A stretch of DNA of 64,000 nucleotides from Candidatus Kuenenia stuttgartensis (GCA_945904015.1 CAMDPK010000003.1:33390-97389); one strand, 5' to 3'. Positions 24,001 to 32,912 are shown, counted from the stretch's first letter. Numbers and translations are program-made. Notes: generated from the letters alone by a model not told the origin.

Positions 24001-25017
24001 TCAGAGCGATTCCAGCCATTTGAGCAATGCTTCGTCATCGCGCCAGACCAATTTTCGGTGGGCGCTACTTGTGGCGGGGACGGAAGGCTCACAGGTACGC
24101 AGCGCGTCGGCTTTGGTTCGGAGGGTGATTTCGGCGTAGCGGTTCGTGGTCTCCAAACTCGAATGTCCGAGCCAACCGCGGACGACATTGATCTCGACAC
24201 CGGATTCCAACAGATGGACTGCCGCTGTGTGTCGAAACGTGTGGGGACTGACTGTCTTCTTGAGCGATGGCTGGTTGCTCGTGAGCAGGTTGCCGGAATG
24301 GCGGCGCACGATTTTGTAGATCCCAAATCGAGTCAGCGGATGACGAGAGCGCGAGACGAACACTGGTTCGTCATTGGACCTCGGGGGCACCTGCTGCAAA
24401 AGCCGTTGAAGCTGGCGGGCGGTTTCGGTCCATAGGGGACAGATTCGCCATTTGTCTCCCTTGCCGTGAAGTCGGACGCGAGCTGGGGCGTTCAAATCGA
24501 GATTGCTGACACGCAGGTCGGCGACCTCTTGGACCCGAGCACCCGTGTTGTAGAGGAAGAGCAGCAAAGCGCGATCACGATCGGCATTCCTTCCGCTGGC
24601 TGGCACGCGGCGCAGCAGTGCGGCGACGTCATCCCGATCCAAGTAGTGCGTTTCGGGAGGCGCGACACGCTTCGTCGGAATGGCGGCCACTTGTTCACAA
24701 ACCATGAGCATCTCGGGAGAGCGTTGGGCCAAGTATTCGAAGAAGATGTGCAACGCCGCCAGCCGCTGATTACGAGTCCGAATGTGATTGTGCCGTTCCT
24801 GCTCCAAGTGACGAAGGAATTGCTGGACCTGTTCAGCATTCAGATCCTGTGTGCACAACCGCGTGATCGGCCGCCGGCTTGTCCGGGAGAGGAAACAGAG
24901 GAACAGCCGCAGCGTGTCACGATAACTGCGAATCGTGGTTGGCCGAAGCCCCTTCTGAACCGCGAGGTAATCCACGAAGAACGAATGAATCCAAGCCCCT
25001 AAAACTCCATTGATCAT
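24001..25017 (-). CDS. ritC: RIT tyrosine recombinase C
   Basis: The 338-residue tyrosine recombinase has an N-terminal SAM-like core-binding region ([24 protein letters not shown]). The catalytic domain carries Arg in [12 protein letters not shown], the [12 protein letters not shown] box (H-x2-R), [11 protein letters not shown] and the nucleophile Tyr in RYAEI. It is the third gene of the trio; its start overlaps the stop of the second by 4 bases (25014-25017, ATGA). The three recombinases probably work together to insert and excise the element. It ends 56 bases inside the left terminal repeat. Confidence 0.88.
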   Translation of the reverse strand: MINGVLGAWIHSFFVDYLAVQKGLRPTTIRSYRDTLRLFLCFLSRTSRRPITRLCTQDLNAEQVQQFLRHLEQERHNHIRTRNQRLAALHIFFEYLAQRSPEMLMVCEQVAAIPTKRVAPPETHYLDRDDVAALLRRVPASGRNADRDRALLLFLYNTGARVQEVADLRVSNLDLNAPARVRLHGKGDKWRICPLWTETARQLQRLLQQVPPRSNDEPVFVSRSRHPLTRFGIYKIVRRHSGNLLTSNQPSLKKTVSPHTFRHTAAVHLLESGVEINVVRGWLGHSSLETTNRYAEITLRTKADALRTCEPSVPATSSAHRKLVWRDDEALLKWLESL

Positions 25018-26003
25018 AGCGAAGTCTCCTCGATGCTGGTGCGTGCGAAAGCCTCAAATCGACGGTTGGCTTCCTGCAACAGGGTGTGGGTGATGGTCAG
25101 ATAGGTGGCGGTCGAAGTCGGATCGACATGACCCAGGAACGTGGACAACTGCAACAGGCGAGTCCCCGGATTGAGACCCGCTCGATACCAACGCAGCAGC
25201 GTGCCGACGGCGAAGGAGTGGCGTAGGTCATGCACGCGCGGCGGCGAGGTTCCCGGCGGGATGTGCAGACCCAATCGAGGCACCAAGCCGTGAAAGGTCT
25301 GACTGATCGTGCCCGGGTTGAGTCCGCGACCAGCCAAAAAAGAAAACACGGGTGCGTCCGGCGCGAGCCGCCCGCGGTATTGCTCGCACGTTTGCAGATA
25401 CTCTTGCAGTTGCGCCGCGATGCGGGGTCCAAACGGAACGAGGCGGTTTTTGGAGAACTTGGTCAGCCGGATCTCTAACAGCTTCCGGTCGAGGTCAAGG
25501 TCGCTGCGCCGCAGGCGAGCCACTTCGCCGACCCGCAAACCGAGCCCGTACAATAAAATGAAGATCAGTCGATACGTTGCTCCGCGCAGCAACGCACGCG
25601 GGTTGTCCGGCAGACTGCCGGCCAGTTCCAGCAATCGCCGAGCACTGTTCTGGTCGAACAGGAACGGCAATCTTTGCGAAGTCTGACGCCGAGGTTTGGC
25701 CCGAAGCGGCGAATGGGTCAGGAGTCCCTGTCGGACCAGCCACTGAAAGAGTCGTGCAACGACTCCCAGCAGATGGTTGTAACTTCTGGGTCTCTGGCGC
25801 GGGCGCGAAGCCAAAAACGCGTCGATCACGTCGGGCGTGATGTGCTCGACCGCGCTGAGCTTCCGTTCCACCAAATAGCGATCCAGAAGCCGAAGAGTCT
25901 TCTCTTCGACATCGTACCGTCGGGCCAAGGCCCGCTTGTGAGCGAGAAATGCTTGGATCGATTCTGCAAGCGGACTTTGAAAAACGGGGGGTCGCTGAGT
26001 CAT
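25014..26003 (-). CDS. ritB: RIT tyrosine recombinase B
   Basis: The 329-residue protein is the middle member of the recombinase trio. It has the core-binding region (SIQAFLAHKRALARRYDVEEKTLRLLDRYL), catalytic Arg in YGLGLRVGEVARL, the VHDLRHSFAVGTLL box, GHVDPTSTATY and the nucleophile Tyr in TYLTI. It overlaps the genes on both sides by 4 bases, so the three are translationally coupled in the fixed A-B-C order of RIT elements. Confidence 0.88.
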   Translation of the reverse strand: MTQRPPVFQSPLAESIQAFLAHKRALARRYDVEEKTLRLLDRYLVERKLSAVEHITPDVIDAFLASRPRQRPRSYNHLLGVVARLFQWLVRQGLLTHSPLRAKPRRQTSQRLPFLFDQNSARRLLELAGSLPDNPRALLRGATYRLIFILLYGLGLRVGEVARLRRSDLDLDRKLLEIRLTKFSKNRLVPFGPRIAAQLQEYLQTCEQYRGRLAPDAPVFSFLAGRGLNPGTISQTFHGLVPRLGLHIPPGTSPPRVHDLRHSFAVGTLLRWYRAGLNPGTRLLQLSTFLGHVDPTSTATYLTITHTLLQEANRRFEAFARTSIEETSL

Positions 26004-27268
26004 GCGATCTCCTCCCCGTCGCCACAGGCGACTTCGCGCAGGGCTTCGACGGCAACCTTGCTGTAGATCGCGGTGGAAGCGGCGGAACGATGACCGACAT
26101 AGTCACCAATGACCTTCAGATCGAACTCGGCATCCACCAACCGCTGGACACAGGTGTGTCGCAACGTGTGCGACCCCGGCCTGGAAACCGAACTGCCGAT
26201 CTTGTGCAAATAGTGAGCAGCGCGCGAGGAGACCGCCGCTCCCGTGATCGGCTCCTGGGGAGCAACCGCTCGAAAGAAGACGTGACGATCCGTCGTTTGG
26301 GGCCGACCGTTTTGCAGATACTCCACGATGGCTTGCCCGACCAGCGGCGAAAGTGGGTACGCAGACGAATGCCCCGCCTTCCGTTCCGGAATACGCAGTC
26401 GTTCATTGCGCCAATCCAAATCGTCGACAGTCAGAGCGGCCACTTCATGAGCTCGAAGCCCATAGGTCACCAACAACATCAGAATCGCATAGTCACGCCG
26501 CCCGGTCGGCGTACGGCGATCGACCACGTTCAAGAGGCGGCGAACTTCATCCCAGGTCACCGAACGCGGGATCTTGGCGAGGCGATATGTCTGTGGCGGC
26601 TCGACGCAGTCGCTGAGATCGTTCCGTAAGACACGCTCGCGGTAGAGATAAGTCAGGAACACGTGCAGGATCCCGCAACCATTACGGACACTCGACCACG
26701 ACGTCCGCTGACTCATCTCGATCACGAATCCGCTGAGAACCGGTGGTGATAAATCACGAAGGTCGCGCAAGCCAATCCGTTCCAAGTAGGCCGCGAACTT
26801 CCGCAGGTGATGCCCATAGAGCTTGAGCGAACTCGCGCGAAGTCCCCGTTCTTCGGAGAGGTACGCAAAAAACTTTGGTGCGAGATCAACGAACGGATTC
26901 AGAGGCGGATGTGGGCGCCCTCGTCCTCGAAAGTTGGCGCAGACCAACCGCAGCATTTGCTCGACCGGGATGCGCGCGTCCTTCGCAATCTTGTCACGCG
27001 CCAGTGGGGAGTGGCGGGAGTTGCTGCGGGTCGCAACCCACCCGACAACAAATTCCTCGACATGATGAGCCAGTTCCTTCCATTGACGAGCACCTCGATC
27101 CCACGCGAACTGGCCAAAACGCGTCAGAATCGGAACTCGACGATGAATCGTCCGAGACGAATACTTCCGCTCGACTAACCAAGTGACATACTGCTCGATG
27201 GCCCCGCCAACCCACGAAGATCGGACACGATCGACGGTCTCGGGGCGGATGAAAAAACGTTCCAGCAT
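26000..27268 (-). CDS. ritA: RIT tyrosine recombinase A
   Basis: The 422-residue protein is the first and largest of the trio, as expected for RitA. Its start ATG 27268 is preceded by a near-perfect ribosome binding site (AAAGGAGG). The catalytic residues are visible: Arg in YGLRAHEVAAL, Lys-containing beta turn PERKAGHSS, HTLRHTCVQRL, GHRSAASTAIY with the nucleophile Tyr. The N-terminal about 110 residues are specific to this subunit. The promoter must lie in the 111 bases between 27268 and the right inverted repeat. Confidence 0.88.
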   Translation of the reverse strand: MLERFFIRPETVDRVRSSWVGGAIEQYVTWLVERKYSSRTIHRRVPILTRFGQFAWDRGARQWKELAHHVEEFVVGWVATRSNSRHSPLARDKIAKDARIPVEQMLRLVCANFRGRGRPHPPLNPFVDLAPKFFAYLSEERGLRASSLKLYGHHLRKFAAYLERIGLRDLRDLSPPVLSGFVIEMSQRTSWSSVRNGCGILHVFLTYLYRERVLRNDLSDCVEPPQTYRLAKIPRSVTWDEVRRLLNVVDRRTPTGRRDYAILMLLVTYGLRAHEVAALTVDDLDWRNERLRIPERKAGHSSAYPLSPLVGQAIVEYLQNGRPQTTDRHVFFRAVAPQEPITGAAVSSRAAHYLHKIGSSVSRPGSHTLRHTCVQRLVDAEFDLKVIGDYVGHRSAASTAIYSKVAVEALREVACGDGEEIA

Positions 27269-27379
27269 GGCAACCTCCTTTCTGGGTTTGAACCACGGAG
27301 GTTGCGTTCTATCGGAGCGATCGACGTTATGTGCCCAACCGTCCGTTCAAGCCATCATTGGGACCACGAAATGGTCTTC

Positions 27380-27408
27380 GCGGCCACATAACGAAGTTGG
27401 GCACATTA
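27380..27408 (-). repeat. Right terminal inverted repeat of the RIT element
   Basis: This is an exact inverted copy of 23916-23944. A further copy of the TTATGTGCCCAAC half-site lies inside it at 27327-27339, so the right end, like the left, carries extra half-sites. Confidence 0.9.
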
Positions 27409-27409
27409 G

Positions 27410-27439
27410 CTCGGCAAGCCGCTGGTCGAAGTGGTTTGA
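27410..27439 (+). pseudogene. Detached C-terminal codons of the enolase-superfamily gene
   Basis: Immediately beyond the RIT element the sequence reads, in one frame, LGKPLVEVV followed by TGA. This is the expected C-terminus of the mandelate racemase-like protein that stops abruptly at GVTPKFDV on the other side. Joining 23884 to 27410 restores one continuous C-terminal frame, [21 protein letters not shown]. Confidence 0.85.
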
Positions 27440-27469
27440 CCTCGAAGCTACTTGGACGCCTACCTCCGG

Positions 27470-28378
27470 TCAATTTGTGGTCGCAGTCAGTCTTCGCAGC
27501 ACTAACTGTGCAACACCACGTTGGCCGTCGATCGAGAGGTGCAAGCCATCCGTCGTCGCTCCCGCCGAGGACAACACCGCGGCGAACTCGCGGCGTGGAA
27601 TCAGACGCACGGCGTGGCGGAGAGCCAGTCGGCGTTGCAGTCGAGCGAATTCGTAACCACCGGGAATGGGCGGCACGGGCAGTTCAAACATCACCAGCGT
27701 CCGACGCGGCGCACTGAGCCGGACCAACAGCCGATCCAAGTCCACTTCGATCTGCCGTGAGTCTCGGCCGCTGAGCAGGTCGTTGCCGCCAATCTCGATC
27801 AGTACGAGGCAGTCGTCGCAGTCGATCTCTTCGGCTTGCCGAATTGCCGACGCGGTGCTGGCTCCGGCTTGAGCGTGATTCCGCACCGGCACGCGCCATT
27901 CGCTCGCGAGCAAATTCGGCCAGAGATGCTCTTGTTCGCTGGCGATGCCGGCACTCAGGGAATCGCCGATGACATGCACCTCTGCCGGCAAGGTGGCCAA
28001 CGGTGGAACGTGCAGACGGTGCCGCTCGATCAACTCGGCGGTGACGCTGGCGAGCAACATGAGTTCGACGAATCCGCCGCAGGCGGATGCTCGGCGGACG
28101 ATTCGCGGCCAACGAGCGTTGTCGTCGGCACGGAACGGCACGTTCAAGCTGACGAGCGGCGGAATCAGGCAGAGGCCGTACAGCCACCAAGGCAGCGGCG
28201 TCATCGACAACACCAAGAAGATCAGTCCCAAGACGGTCAGCAGCCTCAACCACTTCGCAGCCCGATGTCTCCGAAAGTGCCAGGTGGTCGCTCGGCCCAG
28301 AGCGATCAACGCCGCTCCGACGAAGAACGCATCTCCGCTGGAGAACAAGTACGCCGCAAACTGGTTGAGGCCGCTCAT
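27470..28378 (-). CDS. Membrane-anchored SGNH/GDSL hydrolase
   Basis: Start at ATG 28378 (MSGLNQFAAYLFSSGDAFFVGAAL). The 302-residue protein has three or four hydrophobic segments in the first 120 residues. A C-terminal SGNH esterase domain follows: VHVIGDSLSAG (nucleophile Ser), EIGGNDLL (oxyanion Asn) and DGLHLS (Asp-His). It probably deacylates a lipid or sugar ester at the membrane. The gene is divergent from mnmG with 44 bases between starts. It is convergent with the detached end of the enolase-superfamily gene. Confidence 0.85.
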   Translation of the reverse strand: MSGLNQFAAYLFSSGDAFFVGAALIALGRATTWHFRRHRAAKWLRLLTVLGLIFLVLSMTPLPWWLYGLCLIPPLVSLNVPFRADDNARWPRIVRRASACGGFVELMLLASVTAELIERHRLHVPPLATLPAEVHVIGDSLSAGIASEQEHLWPNLLASEWRVPVRNHAQAGASTASAIRQAEEIDCDDCLVLIEIGGNDLLSGRDSRQIEVDLDRLLVRLSAPRRTLVMFELPVPPIPGGYEFARLQRRLALRHAVRLIPRREFAAVLSSAGATTDGLHLSIDGQRGVAQLVLRRLTATTN

Positions 28379-28422
28379 GCCGATATGATCCCGCCTCGAA
28401 TCCCCGGACGCGAGAGCAGGCA

Positions 28423-30297
28423 ATGAGTGACGTCATCTACGATTTTGATGTGGTGGTAATCGGGGCCGGACACGCCGGCTGCGAAGCGGCGCTGGCGTCC
28501 GCTCGCCTCGGCGCAAAGACGGCGTTGCTGACGATGAGTTGCGACATGGTCGCCGCAATGAGCTGCAACCCGGCGATCGGTGGCGTCGCGAAAGGGCAGA
28601 TCGTTCGCGAGATCGATGCACTCGGCGGTGAGATGGGGCGAATCATCGACGAGACCGGCATTCAGTTTCGGATGCTCAATCGAACCAAAGGCCCGGCGAT
28701 GCACAGCCCGCGTGCTCAGGCCGACAAAAAGGCGTATCAGATCGCGATGAAATGGCGCGTCGAGCAGCAAGAGAATCTGACGCTGCGGCAAGAAGTGGTC
28801 GAGGGCTTGGACGTGGGGCAGGTTTCCAACCTGCCAGCCCACTCGTCCGGGCAGGTTGGAAACCTGCCCCACGTCAGCGCCGTCCGCGTGAAAGGGGGAG
28901 CGATTTACCGTGCGAAGGCGGTCGTCATCACGACGGGTACGTTCCTGCAAGCGATCATGCACACCGGCGAGGCGAAAGCGTTCGGCGGCCGAGCGGGAGA
29001 AGGGACGACCACCGGATTGTCGCACACACTAACGGAACTCGGCTTTGAACTGCGACGGTTCAAGACCGGTACGCCGTGCCGGATCAACGGACGCACGATT
29101 GATTTCTCCGCCACACAGGAACAACCGGGAGACGCCGAGCCGCAGCCGTTTTCGTTCTTGACCGACGCGATCACTCAGCCGCAGATGTGTTGTCATCTGA
29201 CCGAGACGAACGAGCGTGTTCACGAACTCATCCGAGCCAACTTGCATCGGGCACCGATGTATTCGGGACAGATTCAATCGACCGGGCCGCGCTACTGTCC
29301 GAGCATCGAAGACAAAGTCGTGCGGTTCGCCGACAAGACCGCTCACCATATCTTTCTGGAGCCGGAAGGCCGCCACACCTGCGAGTACTACTGCAACGGC
29401 ATCTCGACCAGCCTGCCGCGCGACGTGCAGGAGGAGTTGGTGCATTTGATTCCCGGCCTCGAACAGGCCGAGATCATGCGCTACGGCTACGCGGTCGAGT
29501 ACGACTTCGCTCCGCCGACGCAGTTGCACGCGACGCTCGAAACGAAACAGGTCGCGGGGCTGTATTTCGCCGGCCAAATCAATGGAACGACCGGCTACGA
29601 AGAGGCGGCCGGTCAAGGTTTGCTCGCCGGGGCCAACGCGGCGTTGAAAATTGCCAACAAGCCGCCGCTGATTTTGGACCGCAGCCAGGCGTATCTCGGC
29701 GTGATGATCGACGACCTCGTGACGAAAGGGGTCGATGAGCCGTACCGCATGTTTACTTCGCGAGCCGAATACCGCTTGCTCCTGCGTCACGACAACGCCG
29801 ACCGCCGCCTGACACCGATTGGGGCTCGCGTCGGACTGGCGTCGGCCGAGCGAGTTCGCCGCTGGGAAGCTCACGAAGCAGCGATCGCGGCGGCCTCGGA
29901 GTTGACCGTTAAGAAATTCCATCAAGGTCACAGCCTGGAAGAATGGCTGCGCCGGCCGGAGACCGAATGGCTCGACGTCTGCGAGTTCAGTGAGGAAGCG
30001 CGGTCGTTGAATTTGCCGACGCAGGCCGCAAAGCAACTCTCGATCGAAGCCAAGTACGCCGGCTATATCCGCCGACAAACCCAGACAATTGAACGCCAAG
30101 AGCAAGTTGACACCGTCCGTATCCCAGACGCCTTCGACTTCCATGCCTGCCCACAACTCCGCGCAGAAGCGAAGGAGAAATTCACTCGCGTGCGTCCGCG
30201 TCACGTCGGCCAAGCGAGTCGGATCAGCGGCATCACTCCGGCCGATCTCGCAGTGCTGATGCTGTATCTTACCGAGCCGACGCGGATGGCGACGTAG
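28423..30297 (+). CDS. mnmG: tRNA uridine-5-carboxymethylaminomethyl modification enzyme MnmG (GidA), with a palindromic insertion
   Basis: The 624-residue protein is full-length MnmG: FAD-binding VIGAGHAGCEAALASARLG, MSCNPAIGGVAKGQIVREIDALGG, the PRYCPSIEDKVVRF block and the C-terminal helical domain ending in the conserved SGITPADLAVLMLYL. With MnmE it installs the cmnm5 group on U34 of certain tRNAs, using FAD and methylene-THF. A 66-base perfect palindrome at 28810-28875 encodes about 22 extra residues (VGQVSNLPAH...GQVGNLPH) at about 130-151, before VKGGAIYRAKAVVITTGTF. The insert keeps frame and falls where MnmG proteins have a variable turn between two strands, so activity may be preserved. 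Confidence 0.95.
   Translation: MSDVIYDFDVVVIGAGHAGCEAALASARLGAKTALLTMSCDMVAAMSCNPAIGGVAKGQIVREIDALGGEMGRIIDETGIQFRMLNRTKGPAMHSPRAQADKKAYQIAMKWRVEQQENLTLRQEVVEGLDVGQVSNLPAHSSGQVGNLPHVSAVRVKGGAIYRAKAVVITTGTFLQAIMHTGEAKAFGGRAGEGTTTGLSHTLTELGFELRRFKTGTPCRINGRTIDFSATQEQPGDAEPQPFSFLTDAITQPQMCCHLTETNERVHELIRANLHRAPMYSGQIQSTGPRYCPSIEDKVVRFADKTAHHIFLEPEGRHTCEYYCNGISTSLPRDVQEELVHLIPGLEQAEIMRYGYAVEYDFAPPTQLHATLETKQVAGLYFAGQINGTTGYEEAAGQGLLAGANAALKIANKPPLILDRSQAYLGVMIDDLVTKGVDEPYRMFTSRAEYRLLLRHDNADRRLTPIGARVGLASAERVRRWEAHEAAIAAASELTVKKFHQGHSLEEWLRRPETEWLDVCEFSEEARSLNLPTQAAKQLSIEAKYAGYIRRQTQTIERQEQVDTVRIPDAFDFHACPQLRAEAKEKFTRVRPRHVGQASRISGITPADLAVLMLYLTEPTRMAT
28810..28875. repeat. Perfect palindromic element inside mnmG
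   Basis: The 26-bp arms 28810-28835 and 28850-28875 match perfectly (left arm begins GACGTGGGGCAGGTTTCC). The loop is 14 bases. The length is a multiple of three and no stop appears in the coding frame. Perfect arms suggest recent insertion or selection against arm divergence. Confidence 0.92.
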
Positions 30298-30403
30298 GCT
30301 GCAAGCCACATCATCCTGGTGACTTGTGCCAACCGGAGCGTGATTCTCACGACGATACGCTTGACGTTTCTTTTCGGGCTGTTACTCTCCGCCTTGCCTG
30401 AAA

Positions 30404-30418
30404 TGAAACTGAGTCTCA
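30404..30418. promoter_or_regulatory. Candidate Fur-type operator upstream of the DUF1559-HemP genes
   Basis: TGAAACTGAGTCTCA is a 7-1-7 inverted repeat with one mismatch, close to the TGAnAAT-n-ATTnTCA layout of Fur boxes. It lies within a longer dyad (GAAAT ... ATTTC) 111 bases before the DUF1559 start. Its position ahead of an operon ending in hemP, a gene commonly controlled by Fur or Irr, supports the assignment. This is an inference from pattern only. Confidence 0.45.
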
Positions 30419-30529
30419 ATTTCTGGCAAGGTTCGCCAGTCGCCAGCCAAGCCTCCACGGCTCGCCAGCCATCTGCGACCCAAATCTGTCGCTCGGTTGC
30501 CAATTACTTTTTCTCGTGGAGGTGCTGTG

Positions 30530-31525
30530 ATGCGAACTCAACGTCGTGGATTTACGCTCATCGAATTGCTCGTCGTGATCGCGATCATCGCGATCTTGAT
30601 TGCCCTGCTGCTGCCGGCCGTGCAGCAAGCTCGCGAGGCTGCTCGGCGAAGTCAGTGCAAAAACAACCTCAAACAGATGGGGCTGGCTCTTCATAACTAC
30701 CTCGATGTCAAAAAGTACTTTCCGCCATCCGCATGCATCGAAACCGCAACGACAACCAGTGTGTTTTGGTCGGCACAGGCCTATCTCCTGCCATACTTGG
30801 AACAGGCTGACCTGCAAAAGTTGATCAACTGGAATCAACCGTACTCGGTGCAGGGCAATGTGGCCCGTAAGAGAATCGCAACTTACCTTTGCCCCAGTGA
30901 GATTAACGACCGCGCGCGTTCAGACCCGCAACCGAGCGACCCAAACTTCACGCACTATCCACTGAACTACGCCGCCAACGTCGGTACTTGGATGGTCTGG
31001 GATCCCAACACCAAACAAGGTGGTAGCGGAGCCTTTTATCCCAACAGTAGTTTGTCGACCGCAGCATTTCGTGATGGGACCAGTTCCACGTTGGCGTTCG
31101 CCGAAGTGAAAGCCTACGCGCCTCACTTGCGAGATGGCGGCAACCCCGCGGCGGCAGGAGTTGCCATTCCTTCGACCGTCGCGGCAGTGGTGGCCTACGG
31201 GGGCAGCCTAGTCACCACTGGGCATACCGAATGGGTGTGCGGCCGGACAAATCACATCGGATTCACAACGGTGTTCGGTCCGAATTCTGTCGTGAATTAC
31301 ACGTCCGGTGGAGCCACTTACGACATCGACTTCATTTCCCGCCGTGAAGGTGGGTCGACCACGCAAGTTACCTATTCGGCGACCACCTCACGCAGTTTCC
31401 ACCCTGGGATGGTCAACGCAGTGATGATGGACGGAGCGGCTCGGTCAATCAGTAGCAATATCGATTTGTCGATCTGGCGTGGGCTGAGCACCCGCAACGG
31501 ACGCGAACTACTCGGTGAGTTTTAG
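30530..31525 (+). CDS. DUF1559 (SBP_bac_10) protein with prepilin-like N-terminus
   Basis: ATG 30530 is set by GGAGG just upstream. The 331-residue product opens with a class III-type prepilin signal ([36 protein letters not shown]; cleavage after Gly, Phe at +1, Glu at +5). It continues with [17 protein letters not shown] and ends in the family signature [23 protein letters not shown]. Planctomycetes carry many DUF1559 pseudopilins, probably assembled or anchored by type II secretion/pilus machinery; their role is unknown. This copy lies 30 bases before hemP and downstream of a Fur-like palindrome, which hints at a link with iron or haem. Confidence 0.92.
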   Translation: MRTQRRGFTLIELLVVIAIIAILIALLLPAVQQAREAARRSQCKNNLKQMGLALHNYLDVKKYFPPSACIETATTTSVFWSAQAYLLPYLEQADLQKLINWNQPYSVQGNVARKRIATYLCPSEINDRARSDPQPSDPNFTHYPLNYAANVGTWMVWDPNTKQGGSGAFYPNSSLSTAAFRDGTSSTLAFAEVKAYAPHLRDGGNPAAAGVAIPSTVAAVVAYGGSLVTTGHTEWVCGRTNHIGFTTVFGPNSVVNYTSGGATYDIDFISRREGGSTTQVTYSATTSRSFHPGMVNAVMMDGAARSISSNIDLSIWRGLSTRNGRELLGEF

Positions 31526-31555
31526 GCCGTGGTTGACCTTCGACAGAAGGAGTCA

Positions 31556-31747
31556 ATGATGGATGGTGAGCCAATGGTCGATCCGCTTGATGACGGTCAG
31601 ACTCTCGTGGCGTCCGCCAAGCGAACTGTTCGTGAGGTTGCCTCCAGCGAGTTGTTGCTCGGAGAGAACGAACTGCTCATTCGGCATGGTGACGAACTCT
31701 ACCGGCTCAAACTCACCCGAAATGGGAAGCTGATCTTGCAGAAGTGA
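31556..31747 (+). CDS. hemP: Hemin uptake protein HemP
   Basis: Start at ATG 31556 after AGGAGT. The 63-residue protein has the HemP C-terminal signature: LLLGENELLIRHGDELYRLKLTRNGKLILQK (I-x-H-x(3)-YRL and T-x-x-GKLIL). HemP/HmuP proteins are small regulators or facilitators of haem-uptake gene expression. No TonB receptor or haem ABC transporter is adjacent. The gene directly follows the DUF1559 gene and is probably co-transcribed with it. Confidence 0.82.
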   Translation: MMDGEPMVDPLDDGQTLVASAKRTVREVASSELLLGENELLIRHGDELYRLKLTRNGKLILQK

Positions 31748-32213
31748 TCGCTTCACTTTCTCGGTCTTTCCGCTCGAATGGCCAACGATCATTGGCTCGG
31801 CGGTTCGAGGAATTCTCGCGCGTGGCTGTCGCTGCGAGATGTTTTAGAGCGATTGCTACTGCGGCAAAGATTGCTGGACTCGACAAAATGCGTTGAGTTG
31901 CGTGAGTTTGCGGCTTCATCAGGACGGGGGGTTTTGAGGGAGCAAACGGCTGTTGACCGATTCCGGGGAATACACAACAATCGCCGCCGTGCTAAAGCTG
32001 GTAGGTTGGCTCAACGCGAGCAACCATGAGAACCGATAAGACAGTCAAGCTCGCGAAGGTTTACCAGCTCGGCACACGTCACTGGCGAATCAGTTGACGT
32101 TCCCGTTCATCATCGTCAGCACTGCGAAGGACAAGGAAGTCTTACCGCATCCGACCGGCTCTCAGAGGTCTGAGACATCAGGCGGATCGGCCAGTTCAAA
32201 GGATGGATGCCCG
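31748..32213. other. Intergenic stretch between hemP and the HTH-receiver gene
   Basis: I see no supported gene in these 466 bases. An 83-codon open frame (31778-32029) has an ATG but no ribosome binding site and no recognisable domain. A promoter for the downstream regulator probably lies near the 3' end. Confidence 0.5.
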
Positions 32214-32795
32214 ATGAAAACCGTATTCACGACCGGTGAAGCCGCCAAGATTTGCAAGGTGAGTCAGCAGACGATCATTCGTTGTTTTGACTCCGGCCAG
32301 TTGCGAGGGTTTCGCGTCCCTGGATCGCGGTTCCGCCGCATTCCGCGCGATATTCTGTATCGCTTCATGAAAGAGAACGGCATCCCCACCGATGCCCTCG
32401 AAAGCGGACGCCGCAAGGCTCTGATCGTCGATGACGACGAGGAACTCGTGGAACTGATCCGCGACGCGCTCGAAGCGGACGGCCGCTTCGAGATTCGTGT
32501 GGCCAACAACGGCTTCGACGCCGGCATGATGGTCCGCGAATATCACCCGGACGTGATCGTGCTGGACGTGATGCTGCCGGACATCAACGGCAAGGAAGTC
32601 TGCCAGCGAGTCCGCAGCGACACCACGCTCGACGACGTGAAGATCATCTGCATCAGCGGAATGGTCGAGCAGGACAAGATCGAAGACTTGAAAGCCAACG
32701 GCGCGAATGAGTTCATGCAGAAGCCATTCGAGGTAGAAAACCTCATCGAACGCATCTGCATGCTGCTGGACGTCGAGCCGGTCGCGGTGAAATAG
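32214..32795 (+). CDS. Response regulator with N-terminal excisionase/MerR-like HTH
   Basis: Start at ATG 32214 with AAAGGA upstream. The 193-residue protein has a helix-turn-helix of the excisionase type at about 1-52 (FTTGEAAKICKVSQQTIIRCFDSGQLRGFRVPGSRFRRIPRDILYRFM). A receiver domain spans about 68-190 (LIVDDDEELVEL acid pocket, VIVLDVMLPDING phospho-acceptor Asp, CISGM, MQKPF Lys). Fusion of a DNA-binding HTH in front of a receiver domain is the reverse of the usual order and is seen in planctomycetes. The histidine kinase gene next downstream is the likely partner, although a terminator lies between them. Confidence 0.88.
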   Translation: MKTVFTTGEAAKICKVSQQTIIRCFDSGQLRGFRVPGSRFRRIPRDILYRFMKENGIPTDALESGRRKALIVDDDEELVELIRDALEADGRFEIRVANNGFDAGMMVREYHPDVIVLDVMLPDINGKEVCQRVRSDTTLDDVKIICISGMVEQDKIEDLKANGANEFMQKPFEVENLIERICMLLDVEPVAVK

Positions 32796-32832
32796 ATTTC
32801 AAATTTGAGATTTGAGATTTGAGATTACAAAC

Positions 32833-32863
32833 CCGGCCTCGGTTTCGAGGCCGGTTTTTTTTT
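32833..32863 (+). terminator. Rho-independent terminator
   Basis: A 9-bp GC stem, CCGGCCTCG (32833-32841) with CGAGGCCGG (32846-32854), encloses a 4-base loop and is followed by nine T residues (32855-32863). It follows the HTH-receiver gene by 37 bases. It is the most classical terminator in the window. Confidence 0.9.
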
Positions 32864-32890
32864 GGAGTGCGGGGTGTCTGCCCCGCTTTG
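32862..32890. repeat. Solo arm of the GGAGTGCGG repeat family
   Basis: TTGGAGTGCGGGGTGTCTGC followed by CCCGCTTTGG matches one arm of the palindromic elements at 18812 and 22663. No partner arm follows. It lies just upstream of the histidine kinase start. Confidence 0.7.
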
Positions 32891-32912
32891 GAACTTTCCG
32901 AGGCGAGCCATC

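Larger units (their letters stand above)
23885..27409. mobile_element. RIT element (recombinase in trio)
   Basis: Three consecutive, 4-base-overlapping tyrosine recombinase genes lie between perfect 29-bp inverted repeats (23916-23944 and 27380-27408, outer end TAATGTGCCCAACTTCG). This is the hallmark of RIT elements. A 14-bp-arm palindrome sits just outside the left repeat (23885-23914). The flanking sequences on both sides belong to one enolase-superfamily gene, which places the element boundaries at about 23885 and 27409. No cargo genes are present. No clear target duplication is visible beyond one or two bases. Confidence 0.9.

Noticed and set aside
31778..32029. 83-codon open frame after hemP
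   Set aside because: It has no ribosome binding site, no domain and no conserved-looking composition.
32862..32912. Longer start of the histidine kinase
   Set aside because: It begins with TTG in repeat DNA overlapping the terminator T-tract. GTG 32913 is more credible.
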